A stretch of 14,589 bases of DNA from positions 1-14,589 of the forward strand of contig CAKSCN010000050.1 of NCBI GenBank assembly GCA_934444485.1, read 5' to 3'. The stretch is from an uncultured Eubacteriales bacterium. GTDB lineage: Bacteria > Bacillota > Clostridia > Oscillospirales > CAG-382. Positions 6,064 through 13,052 of the stretch are shown piece by piece. Made by a program: the position numbers and the translations under genes. Numbering within the stretch: the stretch's first letter is position 1; every line of letters begins with the position of its first letter. The notes beneath the pieces were generated by a model that worked only from the letters and a program-made list of their open reading frames with translations, made no database searches and had not been told where the DNA came from.

Positions 6064-7155
6064 ATGATTACAAAAAACGCAGTAAACGAAAAGCAGATAT
6101 CTGTGACCTTCGGCTTCAGAGGAAAGGCGGGCTACTTCGGCTCGGAAAAAGCAAAAGAGGAAGCGGATATCATAGCCGCCGCAGGTATAAAGTGGGTCGT
6201 GCTCGTGCCGACCGTGTTCGTCGAGGACTGTATGTCAACCCGTCAGTTCATCGACTTTGAATGCACGCCGTCAGACCTCGAGGTCGTCGAGATGATAGAA
6301 TATTTCCACAAGCTCGGAATTAAGGTGCAGCTGCGCCCCATGCTCGAGGGTCACGACGGCTGCGGAAGAACCGAGGTTGTGATGTTACCGGACCTTTCGC
6401 ACCGTATGCCCGGCGGCAGACCGAGTACGAGAGAGGCGTGGTTTCGCAGTATGATCGCAAGGTCTCGCCACTATGCGGCAATCGCCGAAAAATGCGGCTG
6501 TGAAATGTACTGCCTCGACAGCGATCTTGACAGGATAGTCGGCTTCAATGACGATTGGAAGAAGGTCGTGAGCGAGGTGAGAAAGGTGTACTCCGGTCCC
6601 GTCACCTCCTGCCATACCATACATGCCGCCCATGTAAATTTTGAAAAAATGCTCTCCGACAAAAACTGCTGGTTCTACGATCTTGATATGCTCTCAATAA
6701 GCTCGTACTACCCTGCGGCGGACAAACCGCACACTACCGTTGCCGAGATGAAAGAGAAGTTTGCGCCGCTTGCAAAGCGTGTGGACAACATCGCCGCAAT
6801 GTACGGCAAGCCCATCCTCTTCGGCGAGCTTGGCTGTACGTCGAGTACCGGAGCGGCAATCAGACCGTGGTCGTGGCAGAGAGAGGGTGCGGTCTACGAC
6901 GGCGAAGAGCAGGCAAACTACCTCACGGCGTTCTTTGAAACCTTCAGTGGCAAGCCGTGGTGGAGAGGGTTCTGCTGGTGGAAGTGGGACGAAAATGTTG
7001 ACCGCCCCGACATGGACTCCGACCCGAGAGGCAACAAGGGCTTTACTCTCAAGGGTAAGCCGGCGCTTGAGCTGTTGAGGGAGTATACTGAAATGGTGCG
7101 AAATTCGAGGCTGTGCGGTGACGGAAAGCTGCGCTTTTCAATAATTGACGATTGA
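6064..7155 (+). CDS. GH113-like glycoside hydrolase (beta-mannanase family TIM barrel)
   Basis: The 363-residue product resembles glycoside hydrolase family 113 (endo-beta-1,4-mannanases and relatives). Seen: an N-terminal barrel strand with WVVLVPTVF (44-52), KVQLRPMLEGHDG (87-99), MYCLDSDLD (148-156), KPILFGELG (249-257) with the likely nucleophile E255, and WWRGFCWWKWDE (299-310). Where the family usually has the acid/base glutamate (IGTE-type motif), this protein has D154. No signal peptide, so it is probably intracellular and acts on imported oligosaccharides. ATG at 6064 is preceded by AAAGGAG. The final residues, about 345-363, are encoded by repeat DNA that also occurs in intergenic regions, and the stop TGA belongs to a TTGACAATT-type unit, so the native 3' end appears to have been replaced. 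The family call is by motif order and could be a neighbouring clan GH-A family. Confidence 0.72.
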   Translation: MITKNAVNEKQISVTFGFRGKAGYFGSEKAKEEADIIAAAGIKWVVLVPTVFVEDCMSTRQFIDFECTPSDLEVVEMIEYFHKLGIKVQLRPMLEGHDGCGRTEVVMLPDLSHRMPGGRPSTREAWFRSMIARSRHYAAIAEKCGCEMYCLDSDLDRIVGFNDDWKKVVSEVRKVYSGPVTSCHTIHAAHVNFEKMLSDKNCWFYDLDMLSISSYYPAADKPHTTVAEMKEKFAPLAKRVDNIAAMYGKPILFGELGCTSSTGAAIRPWSWQREGAVYDGEEQANYLTAFFETFSGKPWWRGFCWWKWDENVDRPDMDSDPRGNKGFTLKGKPALELLREYTEMVRNSRLCGDGKLRFSIIDD

Positions 7156-7345
7156 CAATTGACAATTGACGATTACTGTTTAATGCTGAATTCATAATGC
7201 ATAATTAACGTGGAAAAGCTCCTAAAGTCGCTTTGAAATTGAGAATTGAAAGTGGAGAATGGAGAATTGACGTGGAAAAGCTTCGCTTTTCTTCAATGAT
7301 TGTATGGTGCTTATCGTTTGTTGCGGTTCTACGGTGCGGTATACG

Positions 7346-7538
7346 TAACCTTACGTTTGGTTCTAAATTGACAGTCCCTCAGTCCGACGACTGCGTAACG
7401 ACTGCGTCGTGACAGCTCCGGAGGTTGCCTTGCAACCGGTTACACAGGGGATGCCTCCGGAGTTGACACGGTCAACTCGAGAGTAAATTGCTTCGCAATT
7501 TCTCTGGCGGCTTTGCCGCCTCCAATACACCATGGAGA
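7346..7538 (+). repeat. Multi-hairpin element, copy 1 (inverted copy at 11167-11359)
   Basis: Successive perfect hairpins: CAGTC-CGAC-GACTG (7380-7393), ACGAC-TGC-GTCGT (7398-7410), GGTTGC-CTT-GCAACC (7423-7437) enclosed by CTCCGGAGG (7416-7424) and CCTCCGGAG (7454-7462), GAGTTGAC-ACG-GTCAACTC (7460-7478), AAATTGC-TTC-GCAATTT (about 7484-7500) and GGCGGC-TTT-GCCGCC (7506-7520). Against the inverted copy, 7346-7465 (120 bp) are identical, and the only differences up to 7538 lie in 7466-7473 and 7510-7517. Confidence 0.9.
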
Positions 7539-7675
7539 AAGTGCTAATCTCAAGCATCGCACTTCCCCAAAACCTCATCTTTCCGCAATTTGTCGTCGAA
7601 CGAAGTGAGGTACAAATTGCGGGAATGGTAAACGCCCCAAATTACAGCCCCACAAAGTCTGATGCAAAAAAATCA

Positions 7676-7708
7676 CGACCCGACGCTTGAATATATGGCG
7701 TCGGGTCG
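7676..7708. repeat. CGACCCGACGC/GCGTCGGGTCG hairpin
   Basis: Eleven-base-pair perfect stem with an 11-nt loop. It is followed by TTAGATGAGTCTT...CTCAT, the sequence that also adjoins the AAGTCGGCG hairpins at 3867-3899 and 10913-10945, so it occupies the same position in the composite with a different stem. Confidence 0.75.
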
Positions 7709-7806
7709 CCGTACTGTATTCGGTTAGATGAGTCTTTCCTCATTTCACGACGGAGTCCTTGACGATGTCGTGCGGTATTATCCCCAAATTAAACAAAAGA
7801 CTTTTC

Positions 7807-7829
7807 ATTTCAAAACGCAGTTTTGAAAT
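7807..7829. repeat. ATTTCAAAAC/GTTTTGAAAT hairpin
   Basis: Perfect 10-bp stem with loop GCA, part of the hairpin cluster between the 7676-7708 hairpin and the RNHCP gene end. Confidence 0.75.
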
Positions 7830-7844
7830 CGACAAAGTTCTTTG

Positions 7845-7909
7845 GTTACTTTCTTTCAAGAAAGTAACACACACTTACGTTCTTTTGGTTCTTTTCTTCA
7901 GAAAAGAAC
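7845..7909 (-). terminator. Two 3'-end hairpins after the RNHCP gene
   Basis: GTTCTTTTCT-TC-AGAAAAGAAC (7888-7909) begins 30 nt after the RNHCP stop, and GTTACTTTCTT-TC-AAGAAAGTAAC (7845-7868) follows. On the gene strand the first is preceded by GTTACGGGGGT and followed by CAAAAGAAC, as at the end of the AraC-type gene. The two stems differ but both pair perfectly. A U-tract is missing. Confidence 0.5.
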
Positions 7910-7939
7910 ACCCCCGTAACTCCCGTAATCCCTTGCCTG

Positions 7940-8287
7940 TCAGCCATGGAAGCTTGTGAGCTTAATGAGGAGGGACTCGTCGTCGTACTGGTCGGGGGGA
8001 AGCTTAGACTTTGCGGTGCGCAGAGCCGCCTTGTTTCGGCAGACTGTTCCGCATTTGCGGCACTTGTGGATAATCACATAGCCCTTCTTCGGGTCGGGCT
8101 CGCACCCTATCGGCGAGAGTATTCCTCCGCAGTCGTTCGCACGGTCGCCCGGGAAAATATCCACGTGCAGCGAACACAGACACCTCGGGCAGTGATTGCG
8201 GCTCGTTACCTCGAGGGGCATGACCTCAAAGCCGCAGTTCGCACAGACAAAGCCCTCGTCATTTTTCGTAAAACGTCCTGTCTCCAT
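7940..8287 (-). CDS. RNHCP domain zinc-ribbon protein
   Basis: Small 115-residue protein of the RNHCP family, named for the motif RNHCPRC at 30-36. Function is not known. Paired cysteines suggest one or two zinc ribbons: C15 and C18, C33 and C36, C53, C62, C76, C79 and C83. Other family features are SLHVDIFPGDRANDCGG (39-55) and KGYVIIHKCRKCG (68-80). The ATG at 8287 is 7 nt after the uxuA stop, so translation is probably coupled to uxuA. The closest purine-rich stretch, GGAG, is unusually near the start, which fits coupling. Why it travels with uxuA is unclear. Confidence 0.88.
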   Translation of the reverse strand: METGRFTKNDEGFVCANCGFEVMPLEVTSRNHCPRCLCSLHVDIFPGDRANDCGGILSPIGCEPDPKKGYVIIHKCRKCGTVCRNKAALRTAKSKLPPDQYDDESLLIKLTSFHG

Positions 8288-8294
8288 GCTCCGC

Positions 8295-9347
8295 TCACTT
8301 GCCCTCTGCGTCCTTGCAGATTGCCTCCCAAAGTCCGCCCAAATACGTCGCTCCGAGAGCTCTGTCGAAAAGTCCGTAGCCGGGACGACCCGTCTCTCCC
8401 CAGATCATTCTTCCGTGGTCGGGACGGAGATATCCGTCGAAGCCTACCTCGTGAAGCGCTTTCATGATTCCGTAAATGTCGAGAGAACCGCACTCGGTCT
8501 TGTGAGCCGTTTCGTTGAAGCCGCGCTCACCCACAAGCTTTATGTTTCTTACGTGCATAAAGTGAATTCTTCCCTCGCCGCCGAACCGCTTTATCATAGC
8601 AATAAGGTCGTTTTCGGGATTTGCGCCGAGCGACCCCGTGCAGAATGTGAGTCCGTTGTACGGAGAGTCAACAAGCTTTAAGAAACGCTCAATGTTCTTC
8701 TCGCACGTGATTATTCTCGGAAGTCCGAATATGCCCCACGGCGGATCGTCCGGGTGGATCGCCATTTTGACGTCGTATTCCTCGCAGACGGGTATTATCT
8801 TTTTGAGAAAATACTCACAGTTTCTCCAAAGGTCCTCCTCGGTAAAGCCGTTGTACTCGTCAAGCAGCTTGCCCAGAGACTCCTTCGTGTAGCTTGCGTC
8901 CCAGCCGGGAAGAGAGAGGTCGCCCTTTCGGGGATCCATCGCAAGCACGTCCTCCTCACGGTAAATGAGCGACGTCGAGCCGTCGGGATTTTTGTAGTCG
9001 AGACGTGAGCGCAGCCAGTCGAATACCGGCATAAAGTTGTAGCAGATGACCTTTACTCCGGCACGGCCGAGACGGCGGATGTTCTCGCAGTAAACGTCGA
9101 TAAGTCCGTCACGGGACGGCTTGCCGAGCTTTATGTCCTCGTGTACGGGAACAGACTCGACTATGTCGAAAATGAGTCCCTTTTCCTCGCACTTGCGCCT
9201 GATGTCGAGGATTGCCTCTTCGGGCCATACTTCGCCCGGAGGCACGGAGTAAACGGCGGAAACAACCGAGCGCATTCCCGGTATCTGAGAGATGTACTCG
9301 AGGCTCACCGGGTCGCTGTCGCCGTAGTGTCTGAATGAAAGCTTCAT
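8295..9347 (-). CDS. uxuA: Mannonate dehydratase
   Basis: D-mannonate dehydratase (EC 4.2.1.8), converting D-mannonate to 2-keto-3-deoxy-D-gluconate in the hexuronate pathway. The 350-residue length is normal. Motifs: ESVPVHEDIK (64-73), YNFMPVFDW (103-111), HPDDPPWGIFGLPR (198-211) with metal ligand H198, TFCTGS (234-239) with C236, IHFMHVRN (261-268), RPDHGR (308-313) with D310 and H311, and Y324 in the GYGLFD segment. These match the metal-binding and acid/base residues described for the Mn2+-dependent family. ATG at 9347 has AAAGGA about 12 nt upstream, somewhat far. It has its own strong promoter (9388-9416) and is followed by the RNHCP gene. No uxuB (fructuronate reductase) of the usual type is seen in the window. 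Confidence 0.94.
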   Translation of the reverse strand: MKLSFRHYGDSDPVSLEYISQIPGMRSVVSAVYSVPPGEVWPEEAILDIRRKCEEKGLIFDIVESVPVHEDIKLGKPSRDGLIDVYCENIRRLGRAGVKVICYNFMPVFDWLRSRLDYKNPDGSTSLIYREEDVLAMDPRKGDLSLPGWDASYTKESLGKLLDEYNGFTEEDLWRNCEYFLKKIIPVCEEYDVKMAIHPDDPPWGIFGLPRIITCEKNIERFLKLVDSPYNGLTFCTGSLGANPENDLIAMIKRFGGEGRIHFMHVRNIKLVGERGFNETAHKTECGSLDIYGIMKALHEVGFDGYLRPDHGRMIWGETGRPGYGLFDRALGATYLGGLWEAICKDAEGK

Positions 9348-9387
9348 TTACATGACCATTCCTTTCGCATATTTGTGTACTGACATT

Positions 9388-9416
9388 ATTATAGCAGATA
9401 GCCGCCGCATTTTCAA
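9388..9416 (-). promoter_or_regulatory. Promoter of uxuA-RNHCP operon
   Basis: On the minus strand TTGAAA (9416-9411), a 17-nt spacer and TATAAT (9393-9388). Transcription would start near 9381, giving a leader of about 35 nt before the uxuA ATG. Five of six -35 bases and all -10 bases match the sigma-A consensus. Confidence 0.75.
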
Positions 9417-9536
9417 GCATTTTTCAACGATGTTTTGCCGAAAAATTGCGCTTTTTAACAAAGTTGACTCGAATATGCACCTGCGGTAAACAAAAAATTT
9501 ACATATACGGTCTGATTTTTTGCGAAGTAAATGTTA

Positions 9537-9542
9537 TATAAT
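9537..9542 (+). promoter_or_regulatory. Possible -10 box of the alcohol dehydrogenase gene
   Basis: TATAAT lies about 80 nt before the ATG at 9623. No good -35 is found 16-18 nt upstream, so this is tentative or activator-dependent. The leader (9550-9622) has no obvious hairpin with a U-tract. Confidence 0.35.
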
Positions 9543-9622
9543 AGAGTCGGTCGGGAGACCTGCGCAAAGAAAACACGCACCGGCTCTCCCGAAGACACAT
9601 ATATTGAAAGGAAGGAAACGTT

Positions 9623-10789
9623 ATGGCAATGCAGAATTTCATTTACAACACACCGACAAAGCTCATTTTCGGCAAGAACTCGATCGAGCGTCTTCCGGAA
9701 ATTCTTCGTCCTCTCGGCAGGAAGATTCTTTTGACCTACGGCGGCGGAAGCATAAAGAAGATAGGACTTTACGATGAAGTGAAGAGACTTCTGCCTGATT
9801 TTGAAATTTACGAGCTTTCGGGAATCGAGCCGAATCCGAAGTACACAACAAGCGTACTCGGCGGCGTGAAGATATGCAAGGAAAAGGGAATAGACGCCGT
9901 GCTTGCGGTCGGCGGCGGAAGCGTTCTCGACTGCTCAAAGGCTATATGCGCCGGTGCGCTCTACGACGGCGAGCCGTGGGATCTCATTACGTACAAGGTC
10001 AAGACCGAGCGTGCGCTTCCTCTTGTTACGATACTGACGCTTGCGGCGACGGGTTCGGAGTACGACAGTGCGAGCGTAATTTCACGCACGGAGACCAACG
10101 ACAAGGTCGGATATCTCGACCCTCATCTTTATCCGACGGCGTCGATACTTGACCCTCGTTACACCTTCTCGGTATCGAAGAAGCAGACTGCGGCAGGTGC
10201 GGCGGACGCAATAAACCACGTAATCGAGCAGTATTTCTGCGGAGAGCATACCACTCTTGCCGACGGGATGTGCGAGGCAGCGGTAAGAAGCCTCATTGAG
10301 AATGCACATATCGCACTGCGTGAGCCGGACAACTACGCCGCAAGGGGCGAGTTTATGGTAGACTGTTCGCTTGCGTGCAACTTTATTCTCTCGATAGGCA
10401 ACAGTCCGTCGGGCTGGCCGTGCCACGGAATCGAGCATGCGCTGAGTGCGTACTACGACATAACTCACGGCGAGGGACTTGCGATAATCACGCCGCACTG
10501 GATGAAGCACATACTGAACGACGCGACCGAGGAGCGTTTTGTGTCGTTCGGCAGACACATTTTCGGCATTGACGGCGGCACAAACCGAGAGATTGCCGAG
10601 AAGACGATAGCGGCGGTACACGATTTATTCGTATCGTTCGGAATGCCGATGACTCTTCGTGAGGTCGGCATAGACTCGTCCCGTCTTGCCGAAATGGCGC
10701 ACCACATAGCAGAAAACGAGGGCCTCGACAAAGCCTGGGCGCCTCTCTCAGAAGACGATATCCTCGATATCCTCAAGGCTGCGCTGTGA
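9623..10789 (+). CDS. Iron-containing alcohol dehydrogenase (YqhD/BdhA type)
   Basis: Cytoplasmic NAD(P)H-dependent group III alcohol dehydrogenase of 388 residues, close to the butanol dehydrogenase/YqhD branch, reducing aldehydes to alcohols. GGGSVLD at 97-103 binds the nucleotide. The metal ligands are D195 and H199 in DAINHVIEQYF, H268 in WPCHGIEHAL and H282 in THGEGLA. N-terminal FIYNTPTKLIFGKN is typical. ATG at 9623 has GGAAGG 7 nt upstream. The gene is alone in its orientation and divergent from uxuA. It could serve fermentative redox balance or detoxify aldehydes. A role as sugar-acid reductase next to uxuA is possible but speculative. Natural substrate cannot be read from sequence. 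Confidence 0.92.
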   Translation: MAMQNFIYNTPTKLIFGKNSIERLPEILRPLGRKILLTYGGGSIKKIGLYDEVKRLLPDFEIYELSGIEPNPKYTTSVLGGVKICKEKGIDAVLAVGGGSVLDCSKAICAGALYDGEPWDLITYKVKTERALPLVTILTLAATGSEYDSASVISRTETNDKVGYLDPHLYPTASILDPRYTFSVSKKQTAAGAADAINHVIEQYFCGEHTTLADGMCEAAVRSLIENAHIALREPDNYAARGEFMVDCSLACNFILSIGNSPSGWPCHGIEHALSAYYDITHGEGLAIITPHWMKHILNDATEERFVSFGRHIFGIDGGTNREIAEKTIAAVHDLFVSFGMPMTLREVGIDSSRLAEMAHHIAENEGLDKAWAPLSEDDILDILKAAL

Positions 10790-10851
10790 CGAACGAAAGC
10801 TGCTCGCCGCAGGGGCTTACGAGGGTTACGGGAGCTGCTCGCCGCAGAGGC

Positions 10852-10873
10852 GTTCTTTTCTGAAGAAAAGAAC
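10852..10873 (+). terminator. 3'-end hairpin after the alcohol dehydrogenase gene
   Basis: GTTCTTTTCT-GA-AGAAAAGAAC, 10-bp perfect stem, 62 nt after the stop. Upstream GGTTACGGGAG and downstream CAAAAGACTTT match the elements after the AraC-type and RNHCP genes on their own strands. No U-tract immediately after. Confidence 0.5.
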
Positions 10874-10912
10874 CAAAAGACTTTATCCTATAGTAATTTG
10901 GAGGTAGTACCG

Positions 10913-11028
10913 AAGTCGGCGTCCATATACGCAAGCCGCCGACTTAGATGAGCAGGACCCATCTTATCCGAGATAGTACGAAAGTCGGTGGCGCATATAT
11001 GCGCATCATATGCGCAAGTGACCGACTT
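10913..11028. repeat. Two AAGTCGG-type hairpins
   Basis: AAGTCGGCG...CGCCGACTT (10913-10945, 9 bp) and AAGTCGGT...ACCGACTT (10982-11028, 8 bp). The second encloses nested GCGCATATATGCGC-type palindromes. The stems differ by a paired C-G to T-A change. Confidence 0.8.
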
Positions 11029-11166
11029 AGATTTTTGTGGGCGTAAATTTTGAGGAACTGTAATTGAGGTTTGTACCGTTCCCGAAATTTGTACCTCACT
11101 CCGTTCGACGACAAATTACGGAAAGATAGGGCTTTTTGGAAAGTGCGGAGCTTGAGGTTCGCATTC

Positions 11167-11359
11167 TCTCCATGGTGTATTGGAGGCGACCACGTCGCCA
11201 GAGAAATTGCGAAGCAATTTACTCTCGAGTTGGCTCTGCCAACTCCGGAGGCATCCCCTGTGTAACCGGTTGCAAGGCAACCTCCGGAGCTGTCACGACG
11301 CAGTCGTTACGCAGTCGTCGGACTGAGGGACTGTCAATTTAGAACCAAACGTAAGGTTA
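11167..11359 (-). repeat. Multi-hairpin element, copy 2 (inverted copy of 7346-7538)
   Basis: Plus-strand hairpins: GGCGAC-CAC-GTCGCC (11185-11199), AAATTGC-GAA-GCAATTT (11204-11220), GAGTTGGC-TCT-GCCAACTC (11227-11245), GGTTGC-AAG-GCAACC (11268-11282) within CTCCGGAGG/CCTCCGGAG (11243-11251, 11281-11289), ACGAC-GCA-GTCGT (11295-11307) and CAGTC-GTCG-GACTG (11312-11325). Differences from copy 1 are confined to 11188-11195 and 11232-11239. Confidence 0.9.
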
Positions 11360-11555
11360 TGTATACCGCACCGTAGAAAACCGACAAACGGTAAGCACCA
11401 TGTAACCAATGAAGAAAAGCGCAGCTTTTCAACGTCAATTATGCATTATGCATTATGAATTCAGCATTAAACAGTAATCGTCAATTGTCAATTCTTATAG
11501 CCCACCGTCGAACATAACTCGAAAGCAGCTCTTTCGCAACTCCTCTTTCAATTCT

Positions 11556-12965
11556 TCAGTCTCTTACCTCGTCGGCTTTTGCATTTAGTTTTTTCGCAAA
11601 GCGCAATATCACCGCCGCACAGACAATGAATGTGACAAGGTCCGCCGCCGGCAGAGAGACGAGTATTCCGTTGAGTCCGAAGAAAATCGGAAGTATGCAG
11701 GCAAGCCCCGCTCCGAGGATTATTTCACGTACAAGCGAGAGGACGTTTGAAAATCCGGGCATACCGACCGACTGTAAAAAGATGAACGCCGCCTTGTTGA
11801 GGCAGGTGAGCGGCAGTACCGAGAGGTAGATTCTGAGCGTTCTTACGGCAAATTCGGTATACAGTGCGTTTTCCTGACCGAAAATCGAGTTCACCGTCTC
11901 CGGGAAAAGCTGCACGACAATGAGTGCCGCAAAGCCCACGACCGCCTCCGAGAGGAAGAAAAGCTTCATTATCTTCCGCATTCTGCCGTAGTTTTGCGCA
12001 CCGTGGTTGTATCCGACTACAGGTATACATCCGGCGGCTATTCCTATCACTACCGACAGCACTATCTGAAGCACCTTTGACACGTTGCCTATGACCGCAA
12101 GCGGAATATCCGCACCGTAAACCGAGAGTGCGCCGTACTTTACCGCCATGTTGTTCGTTGCCGCCATGGCAACTACCATCGAAACCTGCGTGAGAAAGCT
12201 CGTCGTGCCGAGTACGAATATCCGTCCGGCAGTGCCGACGTTCGGCGAAAAACTTGTGCGGCTGAGTTTGATAAGCTTCGTGCGGCAAATGTATATGAGG
12301 CTGAGAAGTGCCGTTATGAGCTGTCCCGCTACCGTCGCTATCGCCGCACCTTTCATTCCGAGACCGAGAGCAAAATCAAAGATGAAGATTGGGTCTAAAA
12401 TTATGTTTGCGACAGCACCGGCAAGGGTCGCCGCCATTGCGAAACGGGGACTTCCGTCGCAGCGTATCACGGCGTTGAGTCCTTGTCCGAACATATAGAC
12501 CGGTATTCCGAGGACTATCACGCCGAAGTATTCCTTCGCATACGAAATATTCGCTTCGGTCGCACCGAAAAGGTGAAGAAGCCCGTCGCCGAACAAAGCG
12601 TACACCGCCGTAACGACGACGCTCGAGGTCACAAGAAGCTCTATTGCGCAGCCGACCGCACGGGACGCCGATTCACGCTCAACCTTTCCGAGACACATAC
12701 TCGCAAGCGCACAGGTTCCGTCGCCTATCATGGTCGCAACGGCGAGAGCGATTACCGTCAGCGGAAATACAACGTTCGTTGCGCCGTTTCCGAGGTAGCC
12801 GATGCTGTGACCGATGTAGATCTGATCGACGATGTTGTAAAGAGCGCCGACGAGCAGTGAAATTACGCACGGCACGGCGTATCTTGCTATAAGTCTGCCC
12901 TCTTTTTCCGTGGCGAGTGTGACGTCCGCACTCACCGTTTTTTTAATGTCAATCGTTTTTTCCAT
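11556..12965 (-). CDS. MATE family multidrug/sodium antiporter
   Basis: Inner-membrane multidrug and toxin extrusion pump of 469 residues, about 12 transmembrane helices, usually exporting cationic drugs or metabolites against Na+ or H+. LVGALYNIVDQIYIGHSIG (38-56) is the hallmark of the first helix region in MepA-like proteins, and GDGTCALASMCLGK (81-94) is the matching second-helix segment. The central QGLNAVIRCDGSPRFAM motif and repeated hydrophobic stretches continue to the C-terminus. The frame is open to 13061, but ATG at 12965 has GGAGG 5 nt upstream and is the likely start. A consensus promoter and a leader terminator lie upstream, suggesting regulated read-through. Substrate unknown. 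It converges on the alcohol dehydrogenase across a repeat mosaic. Confidence 0.92.
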   Translation of the reverse strand: MEKTIDIKKTVSADVTLATEKEGRLIARYAVPCVISLLVGALYNIVDQIYIGHSIGYLGNGATNVVFPLTVIALAVATMIGDGTCALASMCLGKVERESASRAVGCAIELLVTSSVVVTAVYALFGDGLLHLFGATEANISYAKEYFGVIVLGIPVYMFGQGLNAVIRCDGSPRFAMAATLAGAVANIILDPIFIFDFALGLGMKGAAIATVAGQLITALLSLIYICRTKLIKLSRTSFSPNVGTAGRIFVLGTTSFLTQVSMVVAMAATNNMAVKYGALSVYGADIPLAVIGNVSKVLQIVLSVVIGIAAGCIPVVGYNHGAQNYGRMRKIMKLFFLSEAVVGFAALIVVQLFPETVNSIFGQENALYTEFAVRTLRIYLSVLPLTCLNKAAFIFLQSVGMPGFSNVLSLVREIILGAGLACILPIFFGLNGILVSLPAADLVTFIVCAAVILRFAKKLNAKADEVRD

Positions 12966-13007
12966 AAAAACCTCCGTCTTACATAAATATTCGAGCCGCA
13001 GGCAAAC

Positions 13008-13052
13008 AAAAAAAGGCACGTAAGATCTGTTCGGTCTTACGCACCCTGTGCC
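13008..13052 (-). promoter_or_regulatory. Leader attenuator (intrinsic terminator) of the MATE gene
   Basis: On the minus strand an 11-bp stem pairs 13045-13035 with 13025-13015 (two G-U pairs), with a 9-nt loop and then a run of seven U (13014-13008), a good intrinsic terminator. It lies only about 10-15 nt after the predicted transcription start and 43 nt before the gene start. Just upstream, GCAC-AGG-GTGC (13051-13041) can form a small alternative hairpin that uses part of the terminator's 5' arm. It resembles no riboswitch that I recognise. Confidence 0.7.

Larger units (their letters stand above)
7156..7939. repeat. Gene-free repeat mosaic between convergent GH113-like and RNHCP genes
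   Basis: No gene. In order: TTGACAATT/TTCATAATGCATAAT repeats (7143-7205; bases 7157-7205 are identical to the complement of 11445-11493), AATTGAGAATTG repeats, a GAAAAGC-TTC-GCTTTTC hairpin (about 7276-7292), the hairpin element 7346-7538, a segment similar to the complement of 11040-11166, the 7676-7708 hairpin, and three hairpins next to the RNHCP gene. The two apparent 68-71 residue frames shared by 7363-7578 and 11136-11342 only reflect the repeat. Confidence 0.8.
10790..11555. repeat. Gene-free repeat mosaic between convergent alcohol dehydrogenase and MATE genes
   Basis: No gene. It is largely an inverted counterpart of 7156-7930. From left: two copies of CTGCTCGCCGCAG (near 10801 and 10835), the 10852-10873 hairpin, two AAGTCGG hairpins (10913-11028), a segment similar to 7539-7640 in reverse, the hairpin element 11167-11359, a GAAAAGC-GCA-GCTTTTC hairpin (about 11414-11430), and the 11445-11493 AT-rich block. 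A small CGAAAG-AGCTG-CTTTCG hairpin (near 11520-11536) follows the MATE gene. Confidence 0.8.

Noticed and set aside
7363..7578. A 71-codon minus-strand frame nearly identical in translation to a plus-strand frame at 11136-11342, looking like a conserved small protein.
   Set aside because: Both lie wholly within the inverted hairpin repeat, have no ribosome binding site, and differences follow base pairing, not codons.
9348..9363. Three-codon upstream reading frame (MVM) between the uxuA ribosome binding site and its ATG.
   Set aside because: Its first ATG directly abuts the ribosome binding site, so translation is unlikely; it may just be chance.
7156..11555. Composite transposon with long inverted terminal repeats.
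   Set aside because: No transposase or integrase frame is present in or near the repeats, and no target-site duplication could be recognised.
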